A stretch of DNA of 64,000 nucleotides from Guillardia theta CCMP2712 (GCF_000315625.1 NW_005434636.1:455298-519297), one strand, 5' to 3'; shown: positions 21,743 to 32,967, numbered from the stretch's first letter. Notes: a model not told the origin generated them from the letters alone. Numbers and translations: made by a program.

Positions 21743-22155
21743 AGTGAACTTAGAGACATCTATCTTCTGCTTCTCTATCTTCTTCATCCTTACTTTACTC
21801 GTGACGTTGACAATCTCTGTGTTGTGTATACAACAGAATCAGATTCCTAGATTGTGTATGTCTCAGATTACCAGATCAAGTCCTAGATTAGCATATCATG
21901 TCTTTCGCATGCATGGGCATCTGTCAGTCTACATCTGTATCGATTCATTTGTAGCAATGTCAGGGTCTAAAGGGACACGAGTGCGTGCCCTACTCTACTT
22001 GGTAGAGCATTCTACTTGGTACCAATGTTTTACTCATCCACCAAGGAGCAAGCTCACCCGGTCGCATCTCTACGCGTCCTCGTGACTGATTTTCTTCAGT
22101 TAAAACCGCCGTGTAAAACAACCTTCCCCACTTTCCTTACATCCCCGCCCCTGCC

Positions 22156-22543
22156 ATGCCCCCTGCCGTCCGCGTCTTCCCCAGACGAAAAGCCCTCCAT
22201 GGCGCCCTCCTCTTCTACAAGGGTAGCCGAGGCGTCAACCTCAAGCTCTCTACCATCCAAGCCCTCTTCCACCTCCCGCAGACTAAGGCTGCCGCCTCCC
22301 TGGTACCGATGCTGCCCTGTGTCTGACGAGGTAGCTCTGACTGGTCTACAGGGGCTGTCTCTGACGGCGTTCAAGAGCGCGCGCCGGCGGCTCGGCATCT
22401 CCCGATGGCCGTACGAGCGGAAGGCGTCTGGCGACAAGAAGATCGCTGCTGCACAGCGGAAGCCACGGCGGGGAGGACGGGGGGCTATCATGAGGAGGAG
22501 GAAGGCGGGGAAGGAGGAAGGGAAGGAGGATACGATGGTGTAG
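22156..22543 (+). CDS. RWP-RK domain protein, copy 3, internally deleted
   Basis: Exons 22156-22302 and 22352-22543. The RWP-RK domain is intact (Lys44). About 110-120 nt of exon 2 are missing between two GGGA/GGACGGGG-like tracts, and the frame then runs into what is 3' sequence in other copies. It ends in a short basic tail (MRRRKAGKEEGKEDTMV) in place of the acidic PEWIAW tail. It could be a functional variant or a decaying copy. Confidence 0.8.
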
Positions 22544-23232
22544 AGTAATGATGTTTGTAACATTATGCAATCATAGCATGAAGGAGTCGGCTGAATGAAT
22601 AACGCAAACATTCTTCTCGCATAGAGGAGACAATGGAACGCTTGATTGCATCTCAGAGTTGTGCAGGATTCTTGAAAGCTTAATCTCAGAGAAAGCAGCA
22701 GCTGAAAACCATAAAAGCCGATCGACCCACGGACTAGGTTGCAATCTGGACACTGAAGTGAGGACTGGCAAGGCTATTACCATGAGCACGTCGCGATCCA
22801 GGATTGAACAAAGACGAATCTATCCCACCCTATCATGGCTGATTCTTGCATCAGGTAGGATGTACCTGTTAGCTGCATAATGATCGGCTTCCCGCCCCCC
22901 CCCCCCCCCCGCTCATGATGCTCAATTAGACGTTGAACGTGTGTCGTCACTGGTGCCTACCTGTCGTAGAAGGAACTCTTGCCCAGGATACACTGCATGG
23001 TAGTAGGAAGTAGGTATTCTGCTCCGACCTTGAGTGACACAAGGAGCAGCGGAGAGGACAACCCATCGGTCTTGAAATTTAGTTCATGACAGAAACGGTC
23101 CCTTCGAATCCTTCGGCAGTTTCAACAAGTGAATCAGATTCCTAGATTATGTATGTCTCAGATTCCGAGATCAAGTCCTAGATTAGCATATCATGTCTTT
23201 CGCATGCATTCTCACCATGGGCATCTATCAAT

Positions 23233-23331
23233 CCCCGGACGAAAAGCCCTTCATGGCGCCCTCCTCTTCTAGAAGGGTAGCCGAGGCGTCAACCTCAAGC
23301 TCTCTACCATCCAAGCCCTCTTCCACCTCCC
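23233..23331 (+). pseudogene. RWP-RK exon 1 fragment
   Basis: Second copy of the exon 1 fragment at 21644, with the same TAG change and the same right-hand junction (CCACCTCCCAGTGAAC). It was therefore duplicated together with its spacer. No start codon. Confidence 0.85.
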
Positions 23332-23746
23332 AGTGAACTTAGAGACATCTATCTTCTGCTTCTCTATCTTCTTCATCCTTACTTTACTCGTGACGTTGAC
23401 AATCTCTGTGTTGTGTATACAACAGAATCAGATTCCTAGATTGTGTATGTCTCAGATTCCGAGATCAAGTCCTAGATTAGCATATCATGTCTTTCGCATG
23501 CATGGGCATCTGTCAGTCTACATCTGTATCGATTCATTTGTAGCAATGTCAGGGTCTAAAGGGACACGAGTGCGTGCCCTACTCTACTTGGTAGAGCATT
23601 CTACTTGGTACCAAAGTTTTACTCATCCACCAAGGAGCAAGCTCACCCGGTCGCATCTCTACGCGTCCTCGTGACTGATTTTCTTGAGTTAAAACCGCCG
23701 TGTAAAACAACCTTCCCCCCACTTTCCTTACATCCCCGCCCCTGCC

Positions 23747-24191
23747 ATGCCCCCTGCCGTCCGCGTCTTCCCCAGACGAAAAGCCCTCCATGGCGCCCTC
23801 CTCTTCTACAAGGGTAGCCGAGGCGTCAACCTCAAGCTCTCTACCATCCAAGCCCTCTTCCACCTCCCGCAGACTAAGGCTGCCGCCTCCCTGGTACCGA
23901 TGCTGCCCTGTGTCTGACGAGGTAGCTCTGACTGGTCTACAGGGGCTGTCTCTGACGGCGTTCAAGAGCGCGCGCCGGCGGCTCGGCATCTCCCGATGGC
24001 CGTACGAGCGGAAGGCGTCTGGCGACAAGAAGATCGCTGCTGCACAGCGGAAGCCACGGCGGGGACGGGACTCGGGGAGGACGGGGACGGGAGGGAGACA
24101 AGACGAAGACGTAGAGGACGGGACGGGGCCGCTGGATCCAGAGTGGATCACATGGTACATGACGACGAGCGAGGACGGGGGGCTATCATGA
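23747..24191 (+). CDS. RWP-RK domain protein, copy 4
   Basis: Exons 23747-23893 and 23943-24191, 131 aa. Differs from the others by Thr for Ala at residue 119 (WITWY), a change shared only with the copy at 27816, and keeps Lys44. Its 3' flank switches to a different spacer (TTGAGATGTTTGCAACATGC) that leads to the type-C upstream region of the next copy. Confidence 0.88.
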
Positions 24192-25017
24192 GGAGGAGGA
24201 AGGCGGGGAAGGAGGAAGGGAAGGAGGATACGATGGTGTAGAGTAGTAATTGAGATGTTTGCAACATGCTTTCACTCACTCCTGTTTGGTCTCAAGCGAT
24301 CAGTTGCTTTGTTTTTTGTTACATTCTTTGCGCATGGTCAAGCTTCTAGTACAAAAGTCTTGCTGGCAAAGATGAGTGGAGCCTGTGGCGACTGGTAGAC
24401 CGAGGATCACGTCGCATCTTTGTCCTGATCGCTGTAGTCGCCCCTTCCCCCCCCTTGTCAGCAGGGATCGTAACCCTTCCCTTCATCACCCCTACCTCCC
24501 GCCCCGAATTCCACATCCAACGCACTACTCAGAGAGCTTGTGTCTGTTGGAAACGGTGAAGGGACCTCACGGAAAATATCTGTCAGCTGCCAGTTGCGAC
24601 TCGAGTGGTTACATGATTATCCGGAACCTTGCGACCTCGGGATCCAGTCGCAATTTCTCCTACCCCTCCATCCTAGTGCTGTGAGAGGGGATGGTGGAGG
24701 AGGTAAATTTCGGAATTCTCCGAAGGGAGTGGAAACAGGGGAGAGAGGAGGGTGGTGGGAGGTGGGGTACGAAAATCTTGTTACCCGTGACTTGCCTTTA
24801 CCTCTCAAAGAACCTACCCCTCCCCCCCCCCCCTCCCTGCACAGTGCGTGCCCTACTCTACTTGGATGTCTATCCCCTTGTAGTAGGGGTTTTGAGAAGT
24901 TTGCGTGGATTTCTGGGTAGGGGTGGTACCAAGAGACGAGACAAGACAGCTTCTGTACTCCCACTAGAACCTAGCACAGCAGTTGCTCCGCACTCCCTCG
25001 ACATCCCCGCCCCTGCC

Positions 25018-25462
25018 ATGCCCCCTGCCGTCCGCGTCTTCCCCAGACGAAAAGCCCTCCATGGCGCCCTCCTCTTCTACAAGGGTAGCCGAGGCGTCAA
25101 CCTCAAGCTCTCTACCATCCAAGCCCTCTTCCACCTCCCGCAGACTGAGGCTGCCGCCTCCCTGGTACCGATGCTGCCCTGTGTCTGACGAGGTAGCTCT
25201 GACTGGTCTACAGGGGCTGTCTCTGACGGCGTTCAAGAGCGCGCGCCGGCGGCTCGGCATCTCCCGATGGCCGTACGAGCGGAAGGCGTCTGGCGACAAG
25301 AAGATCGCTGCTGCACAGCGGAAGCCACGGCGGGGACGGGACTCGGGGAGGACGGGGACGGGAGGGAGACAAGACGAAGACGTAGAGGACGGGACGGGGC
25401 CGCTGGATCCGGAGTGGATCGCATGGTACATGACGACGAGCGAGGACGGGGGGCTATCATGA
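25018..25462 (+). CDS. RWP-RK domain protein, copy 5 (type-C upstream)
   Basis: Exons 25018-25164 and 25214-25462, 131 aa from the conserved ATG; Glu at residue 44. Unlike most copies, the frame is open upstream to an ATG at 24691, so a 109-residue N-terminal extension is possible. That extension has no recognised domain and is Arg/Gly- and Pro-rich in part. The upstream DNA is shared only with the copy at 29115. Confidence 0.88.
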
Positions 25463-26416
25463 GGAGGAGGAAGGCGGGGAAGGAGGAAGGGAAGGAGGAT
25501 ACAATGGTGTAGAGTAGTAATGATGTTTGTAACATTATGCAATCATAGCATGAAGGAGTCGGCTGAATGAATAACGCAAACATTCTTCTCGCATAGAGGA
25601 GACAATGGAACGCTTGATTGCATCTCAGAGTTGTGCAGGATTCTTGAAAGCTTAATCTCAGAGAAAGCAGCAGCTGAAAACCATAAAAGCCGATCGACCC
25701 ACGGACTAGGTTGCAATCTGGACACTGAAGTGAGGACTGGCAAGGCTATTACCATGAGCACGTCGCGATCCAGGATTGAACAAAGACGAATCTATCCCAC
25801 CCTATCACGGCTGATTCTTGCATCAGGTAGGATGTACCTGTTGGCTGCATAATGATCGGCTTCCCCCACCCCCCGCTCTTGATGCTCAATTAGATGTTGA
25901 ACGCGTGTCGTCACTGGTGCCTACCTGTCGTAGAAGGAACTCTTGCCCAGGATACACTGCATGGTAGTAGGAAGTAGGTATTCTGCTCCGACCTTGAGTG
26001 ACACAAGGAGCAGCTGAGAGGACAACCCATTGGTCTTGAAATTTAGTTCATGACAGAAACGGTCCCTTCGAATCCTTCGGCAGTTTCAACAAGTGAATCA
26101 GATTCCTAGATTGTGTATGTCTCAGATTCCGAGATCAAGTCCTAGATTAGCATATCATGTCTTTCGCATGCATGGGCATCTGTCAGTCTACATCTGCATC
26201 GATTCATTTGTAGCAATGTCAGGGTCTAAAGGGACACGAGTGCGTGCCCTACTCTACTTGGTAGAGCATTCTACTTGGTACCAAAGTTTTACTCATCCAC
26301 CAAGGAGCAAGCTCACCCGGTCGCATCTCTACGCGTCCTCGTGACTGATTTTCTTCAGTTAAAACCGCCGTGTAAAACAACCTTCCCCCCACTTTCCTTA
26401 CATCCCCGCCCCTGCC

Positions 26417-26861
26417 ATGCCCCCTGCCGTCCGCGTCTTCCCCAGACGAAAAGCCCTCCATGGCGCCCTCCTCTTCTACAAGGGTAGCCGAGGCGTCAAC
26501 CTCAAGCTCTCTACCATCCAAGCCCTCTTCCACCTCCCGCAGACTGAGGCTGCCGCCTCCCTGGTACCGATGCTGCCCTGTGTCTGACGAGGTAGCTCTG
26601 ACTGGTCTACAGGGGCTGTCTCTGACGGCGTTCAAGAGCGCGCGCCGGCGGCTCGGCATCTCCCGATGGCCGTACGAGCGGAAGGCGTCTGGCGACAAGA
26701 AGATCGCTGCTGCACAGCGGAAGCCACGGCGGGGACGGGACTCGGGGAGGACGGGGACGGGAGGGAGACAAGACGAAGACGTAGAGGACGGGACGGGGCC
26801 GCTGGATCCGGAGTGGATCGCATGGTACATGACGACGAGCGAGGACGGGGGGCTATCATGA
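26417..26861 (+). CDS. RWP-RK domain protein, copy 6
   Basis: Exons 26417-26563 and 26613-26861, 131 aa, Glu44 and Ala119. Upstream is the common type-B spacer ending in CTTACATCCCCGCCCCTGCC directly before the ATG. It is exactly 1399 nt from the copies on either side. Confidence 0.88.
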
Positions 26862-27815
26862 GGAGGAGGAAGGCGGGGAAGGAGGAAGGGAAGGAGGATA
26901 CAATGGTGTAGAGTAGTAATGATGTTTGTAACATTATGCAATCATAGCATGAAGGAGTCGGCTGAATGAATAACGCAAACATTCTTCTCGCATAGAGGAG
27001 ACAATGGAACGCTTGATTGCATCTCAGAGTTGTGCAGGATTCTTGAAAGCTTAATCTCAGAGAAAGCAGCAGCTGAAAACCATAAAAGCCGATCGACCCA
27101 CGGACTAGGTTGCAATCTGGACACTGAAGTGAGGACTGGCAAGGCTATTACCATGAGCACGTCGCGATCCAGGATTGAACAAAGACGAATCTATCCCACC
27201 CTATCACGGCTGATTCTTGCATCAGGTAGGATGTACCTGTTGGCTGCATAATGATCGGCTTCCCCCACCCCCCGCTCTTGATGCTCAATTAGATGTTGAA
27301 CGCGTGTCGTCACTGGTGCCTACCTGTCGTAGAAGGAACTCTTGCCCAGGATACACTGCATGGTAGTAGGAAGTAGGTATTCTGCTCCGACCTTGAGTGA
27401 CACAAGGAGCAGCTGAGAGGACAACCCATTGGTCTTGAAATTTAGTTCATGACAGAAACGGTCCCTTCGAATCCTTCGGCAGTTTCAACAAGTGAATCAG
27501 ATTCCTAGATTGTGTATGTCTCAGATTCCGAGATCAAGTCCTAGATTAGCATATCATGTCTTTCGCATGCATGGGCATCTGTCAGTCTACATCTGCATCG
27601 ATTCATTTGTAGCAATGTCAGGGTCTAAAGGGACACGAGTGCGTGCCCTACTCTACTTGGTAGAGCATTCTACTTGGTACCAAAGTTTTACTCATCCACC
27701 AAGGAGCAAGCTCACCCGGTCGCATCTCTACGCGTCCTCGTGACTGATTTTCTTCAGTTAAAACCGCCGTGTAAAACAACCTTCCCCCCACTTTCCTTAC
27801 ATCCCCGCCCCTGCC

Positions 27816-28260
27816 ATGCCCCCTGCCGTCCGCGTCTTCCCCAGACGAAAAGCCCTCCATGGCGCCCTCCTCTTCTACAAGGGTAGCCGAGGCGTCAACC
27901 TCAAGCTCTCTACCATCCAAGCCCTCTTCCACCTCCCGCAGACTGAGGCTGCCGCCTCCCTGGTACCGATGCTGCCCTGTGTCTGACGAGGTAGCTCTGA
28001 CTGGTCTACAGGGGCTGTCTCTGACGGCGTTCAAGAGCGCGCGCCGGCGGCTCGGCATCTCCCGATGGCCGTACGAGCGGAAGGCGTCTGGCGACAAGAA
28101 GATCGCTGCTGCACAGCGGAAGCCACGGCGGGGACGGGACTCGGGGAGGACGGGGACGGGAGGGAGACAAGACGAAGACGTAGAGGACGGGACGGGGCCG
28201 CTGGATCCAGAGTGGATCACATGGTACATGACGACGAGCGAGGACGGGGGGCTATCATGA
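27816..28260 (+). CDS. RWP-RK domain protein, copy 7
   Basis: Exons 27816-27962 and 28012-28260, 131 aa. Carries Thr119 like copy 4 but Glu44. Its 3' flank again switches to the spacer leading to a type-C copy, showing that copies 4-6 and 7-9 are two rounds of one three-gene unit. Confidence 0.88.
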
Positions 28261-28824
28261 GGAGGAGGAAGGCGGGGAAGGAGGAAGGGAAGGAGGATAC
28301 GATGGTGTAGAGTAGTAATTGAGATGTTTGCAACATGCTTTCACTCACTCCTGTTTGGTCTCAAGCGATCAGTTGCTTTGTTTTTTGTTACATTCTTTGC
28401 GCATGGTCAAGCTTCTAGTACAAAAGTCTTGCTGGCAAAGATGAGTGGAGCCTGTGGTGACTGGTAGACCGAGGATCACGTCGCATCTTTGTCCTGATCG
28501 CTGTAGTCGCCCCTTCCCCCCCCTTGTCAGCAGGGATCGTAACCCTTCCCTTCATCACCCCTACCTCCCGCCCCGAATTCCACATCCAACGCACTACTCA
28601 GAGAGCTTGTGTCTGTTGGAAACGGTGAAGGGAACTCACGGAAAATATCTGTCAGCTGCCAGTTGCGACTCGAGTGGTTACATGATTATCCGGAACCTTG
28701 CGACCTCGGGATCCAGTCGCAATTTCTCCTACCCCTCCATCCTAGTGCTGTGAGAGGGGATGGTGGAGGAGGTAAATTTCGGAATTCTCCGAAGGGAGTG
28801 GAAACAGGGGAGAGAGGAGGGTGG

Positions 28825-28924
28825 NNNNNNNNNNNNNNNNNNNNNNNNNNNNNNNNNNNNNNNNNNNNNNNNNNNNNNNNNNNNNNNNNNNNNNNNNNNN
28901 NNNNNNNNNNNNNNNNNNNNNNNN
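28825..28924. other. assembly gap (100 N)
   Basis: Exactly 100 Ns, the usual placeholder for a gap of unknown size. The homologous position in the previous repeat (about 24,756-24,830) carries a G-rich then C-rich low-complexity tract. Spacing across the gap is 28 nt longer than in that repeat, so the real missing sequence is probably nearer 70 nt. Confidence 0.97.
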
Positions 28925-29114
28925 CCCCCCCTCCCCTGCACACCGCACCCCCACCCCGTTCGATGTCTATCCCCTTGTAGTAGGGGTTTTGAGAAGTTTG
29001 CGTGGATTTCTGGGTAGGGGTGGTACCAAGAGACGAGACAAGACAGCTTCTGTACTCCCACTAGAACCTAGCACAGCAGTTGCTCCGCACTCCCTCGACA
29101 TCCCCGCCCCTGCC

Positions 29115-29559
29115 ATGCCCCCTGCCGTCCGCGTCTTCCCCAGACGAAAAGCCCTCCATGGCGCCCTCCTCTTCTACAAGGGTAGCCGAGGCGTCAACCT
29201 CAAGCTCTCTACCATCCAAGCCCTCTTCCACCTCCCGCAGACTGAGGCTGCCGCCTCCCTGGTACCGATGCTGCCCTGTGTCTGACGAGGTAGCTCTGAC
29301 TGGTCTACAGGGGCTGTCTCTGACGGCGTTCAAGAGCGCGCGCCGGCGGCTCGGCATCTCCCGATGGCCGTACGAGCGGAAGGCGTCTGGCGACAAGAAG
29401 ATCGCTGCTGCACAGCGGAAGCCACGGCGGGGACGGGACTCGGGGAGGACGGGGACGGGAGGGAGACAAGACGAAGACGTAGAGGACGGGACGGGGCCGC
29501 TGGATCCGGAGTGGATCGCATGGTACATGACGACGAGCGAGGACGGGGGGCTATCATGA
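29115..29559 (+). CDS. RWP-RK domain protein, copy 8 (type-C upstream)
   Basis: Exons 29115-29261 and 29311-29559, 131 aa, Glu44 and Ala119, equal to copy 5. The in-frame upstream extension cannot be checked because it runs into the N gap. Confidence 0.87.
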
Positions 29560-30513
29560 GGAGGAGGAAGGCGGGGAAGGAGGAAGGGAAGGAGGATACA
29601 ATGGTGTAGAGTAGTAATGATGTTTGTAACATTATGCAATCATAGCATGAAGGAGTCGGCTGAATGAATAACGCAAACATTCTTCTCGCATAGAGGAGAC
29701 AATGGAACGCTTGATTGCATCTCAGAGTTGTGCAGGATTCTTGAAAGCTTAATCTCAGAGAAAGCAGCAGCTGAAAACCATAAAAGCCGATCGACCCACG
29801 GACTAGGTTGCAATCTGGACACTGAAGTGAGGACTGGCAAGGCTATTACCATGAGCACGTCGCGATCCAGGATTGAACAAAGACGAATCTATCCCACCCT
29901 ATCACGGCTGATTCTTGCATCAGGTAGGATGTACCTGTTGGCTGCATAATGATCGGCTTCCCCCACCCCCCGCTCTTGATGCTCAATTAGATGTTGAACG
30001 CGTGTCGTCACTGGTGCCTACCTGTCGTAGAAGGAACTCTTGCCCAGGATACACTGCATGGTAGTAGGAAGTAGGTATTCTGCTCCGACCTTGAGTGACA
30101 CAAGGAGCAGCTGAGAGGACAACCCATTGGTCTTGAAATTTAGTTCATGACAGAAACGGTCCCTTCGAATCCTTCGGCAGTTTCAACAAGTGAATCAGAT
30201 TCCTAGATTGTGTATGTCTCAGATTCCGAGATCAAGTCCTAGATTAGCATATCATGTCTTTCGCATGCATGGGCATCTGTCAGTCTACATCTGCATCGAT
30301 TCATTTGTAGCAATGTCAGGGTCTAAAGGGACACGAGTGCGTGCCCTACTCTACTTGGTAGAGCATTCTACTTGGTACCAAAGTTTTACTCATCCACCAA
30401 GGAGCAAGCTCACCCGGTCGCATCTCTACGCGTCCTCGTGACTGATTTTCTTCAGTTAAAACCGCCGTGTAAAACAACCTTCCCCCCACTTTCCTTACAT
30501 CCCCGCCCCTGCC

Positions 30514-30958
30514 ATGCCCCCTGCCGTCCGCGTCTTCCCCAGACGAAAAGCCCTCCATGGCGCCCTCCTCTTCTACAAGGGTAGCCGAGGCGTCAACCTC
30601 AAGCTCTCTACCATCCAAGCCCTCTTCCACCTCCCGCAGACTGAGGCTGCCGCCTCCCTGGTACCGATGCTGCCCTGTGTCTGACGAGGTAGCTCTGACT
30701 GGTCTACAGGGGCTGTCTCTGACGGCGTTCAAGAGCGCGCGCCGGCGGCTCGGCATCTCCCGATGGCCGTACGAGCGGAAGGCGTCTGGCGACAAGAAGA
30801 TCGCTGCTGCACAGCGGAAGCCACGGCGGGGACGGGACTCGGGGAGGACGGGGACGGGAGGGAGACAAGACGAAGACGTAGAGGACGGGACGGGGCCGCT
30901 GGATCCGGAGTGGATCGCATGGTACATGACGACGAGCGAGGACGGGGGGCTATCATGA
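30514..30958 (+). CDS. RWP-RK domain protein, copy 9, last of array
   Basis: Exons 30514-30660 and 30710-30958, 131 aa, Glu44 and Ala119, type-B upstream spacer. The repeat homology stops about 60 nt past its stop codon, at roughly 31,017, where unrelated sequence begins. Confidence 0.88.
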
Positions 30959-31017
30959 GGAGGAGGAAGGCGGGGAAGGAGGAAGGGAAGGAGGATACAA
31001 TGGTGTAGAGTAGTAAT

Positions 31018-32138
31018 GCGAGCTGATACATGGAATAGATCAGGAGTAAGCTGCACAAGAAAATTACAAAGAAATTGTATCGAGTGCATATCAACAATTT
31101 ACTGAAAGGAATTTCTATAAGCGTGTCTGTGAAGACTGAGATCGGCAGTTTCAGCATGTCTAGCGTGGGACGCGGACGCCGCGGCTGTGACAGTGCTGAC
31201 CGCTGAGACGATCCGGGAGACGAGTCACCGGTTACCGAGACTGCGATTGCCGGGACTGCGGCTTGGACTTCCTGGCCTGTCATATCAGCGGCACTGCGCG
31301 CAGCTTTGGTGATGATGGAACATTGCGATTGTCCACACCTTCCTGTCTGCTCAAAATCCTCCGTGCTACCCGCACAGATTGCATGGAAAGCACGTTTACA
31401 CTGGCTACACTCTTCTAGAGGACACACTCAAAGGTGCCCAGGAAGTACCTTGCATCCCTCAGCAAACAAGCGCACATTACTTGTCACCGCAGCTGTAGCG
31501 GAAATAGCCAGGATGATTTTAGAGAGATAGGTTGAGGCGGAGGGGTAGTTGTACTGTTGATAAATGATAAGTAACTTTAGAGCATTGACCTTTGCTGGGA
31601 TCAGTGGCAGCATATTTCTCCTATCCAAATTTCTTAATCATTTATCAATGCCCCTGAATCTCAAATATCTGAGGCAGGCCCATGCTTTTGCCCCGTAACG
31701 CGCCAGCCTGTCAAATTTGGAACCGACTTATCATCGCTACTACCCCCAATATCACTCCTAACATCGGGGGTAGTGCTCGTGGTGGTAGGATTCGAAATTC
31801 ATGCTCTGAATATGTTTTATGATTCCTGTTCTCCGCTCTTTCGCTGCTCCCTCCTTTCCCCCATCTTTCTTTTTCTCTCTTCCCCACTCTGTGTCTACCT
31901 TCTCTTCCCTCCTTCCCTCCTTCCCTCGGTCCTGATCTCAACATTTCTACACTCCTCCACTGCGCTTCAATTCTCTTGAAGTTTACTGTTCACCTTTCCT
32001 ATATTGATCTTGGCGTCCTACCATGAATCTTTTGAAGCATAGATCGAAGCATCTCATTCGAGTTTGTAAGATTTGTGATACGGGCTGATTCAGGTTGTTG
32101 TTCATCGGCCAACCTGCACTGTCAGGCTGTAGCGAATC
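31018..32138. other. array edge and intergenic region
   Basis: Apart from a possible Cys/His-rich exon pair on the minus strand (separate entry) I see no gene. Pyrimidine-rich between 31,830 and 31,930, where the ORFs on either strand are compositional. Confidence 0.35.
31130..31630 (-). pseudogene. possible Cys-rich zinc-finger gene fragment
   Basis: If a GTACTT...CTAG intron near 31,410-31,450 is removed, the minus strand reads CKECSQCKRAFHAICAG with a further RCGQSQC. This resembles half of a PHD or similar zinc finger. The downstream frame runs straight into the array edge near 31,017 and upstream there is only a short exon-like ORF. It could be a gene broken by the array or a chance pattern. 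Confidence 0.3.
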
Positions 32139-32967
32139 ATGCAGAAACCGTTACAAATTCCTGAGGAGTCCCTGGGCAAGGTGAGAAACATAAAGCAACC
32201 CTGAGACTATCAGGAGTTAAATTACACTCATTTGCAGCTTGTTCCTCACTATGGCATGATCTTCTTTGGAGTCTTTCAGTTCTGCGTATACCTGGTAGGG
32301 ATCATGGTATTATAATTTTCATGATCGAGTTTTTTCAGACGAATATCATCATAGAAGCGTGCGATCCCGATGGAACATATTGGTTGCCGTGGGCTATAGT
32401 CATCGCCTGTGTGGAAATCATATTCTCAATAGGTCATTCATCTTTACGAATGTTTACATTCATCCGAATCCCATCAGCCAAAACAATCTCTTTAGCTCTA
32501 ACTCATGATTTCCCAGGAATCATTGGATCAGCATACATCCGCAACTTTGTCCTCTTCTTCATTTTTGCCCTTCTGTGGTCCCTCGCCATCGTTGCTGCTG
32601 TCCTTATTTCAATAGCGTTCAGACCTGATTGCCAGCAAAATCACTACCAAGCAATCTTAGAGGTAAAATCTCTCCGTCAAGGTTGTACTTGATGATGATC
32701 CTTGCAAGGTTGGCCTTCTCATCCTTGTCGGATGCTCCTCTCCATGGATTCTTGCGTACGAGGCTATCACCATGGTCAGAGATCGCAACAGACAGTGAGC
32801 CAACTTGTGTCACGGGTGTGGCGGAGCTGACAAGATCTAGCATCTTCGTGCTGGAACAAGATATGCAAAGGGTCAAGGCAGACAACGTTCTCCAAAGCTA
32901 CGCCAACATGAGTTATCCTATCGAGCCCGTCACCAACGAGTTCGAAGTCGGTCCACCTGAGAGCTAG
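32139..32967 (+). CDS. small multi-pass membrane protein, unknown family
   Basis: Five exons fit in phase: 32139-32180, 32238-32294, 32339-32662, 32709-32794 and 32841-32967, giving about 211 aa. Four hydrophobic helices are visible: YGMIFFGVFQFCVYL, WLPWAIVIACVEIIFSI, FVLFFIFALLWSLAIVAAVL and VGLLILVGCSSPWILAY. A hydrophilic, acidic C-terminal tail of about 45 residues follows. No family recognised. The exon-4 donor was chosen as the only GTGAG site giving correct phase. Confidence 0.7.

Larger units (their letters stand above)
18440..31017 (+). repeat. tandem array of RWP-RK genes
   Basis: Eleven RWP-RK gene copies or fragments in one orientation. Start codons lie at 18683, 20461, 22156, 23747, 25018, 26417, 27816, 29115 and 30514, plus exon fragments at 21644 and 23233. 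Spacings are 1778, 1695, 1591, 1271, 1399, 1399, 1299 and 1399 nt. Coding parts are almost identical, which indicates recent amplification or ongoing gene conversion. Spacers carry no other recognisable gene. Confidence 0.95.

Noticed and set aside
22659-22880. 73-aa spacer ORF repeated in array units
   Set aside because: Starts at a non-ATG codon, no domain, lies wholly in spacer; kept open only because the spacers are copies.
18440-31017. Array considered as CRISPR-like or rDNA repeat
   Set aside because: Units are about 1.3-1.8 kb with a protein-coding gene each; no short direct repeats with unique spacers and no rRNA sequence.
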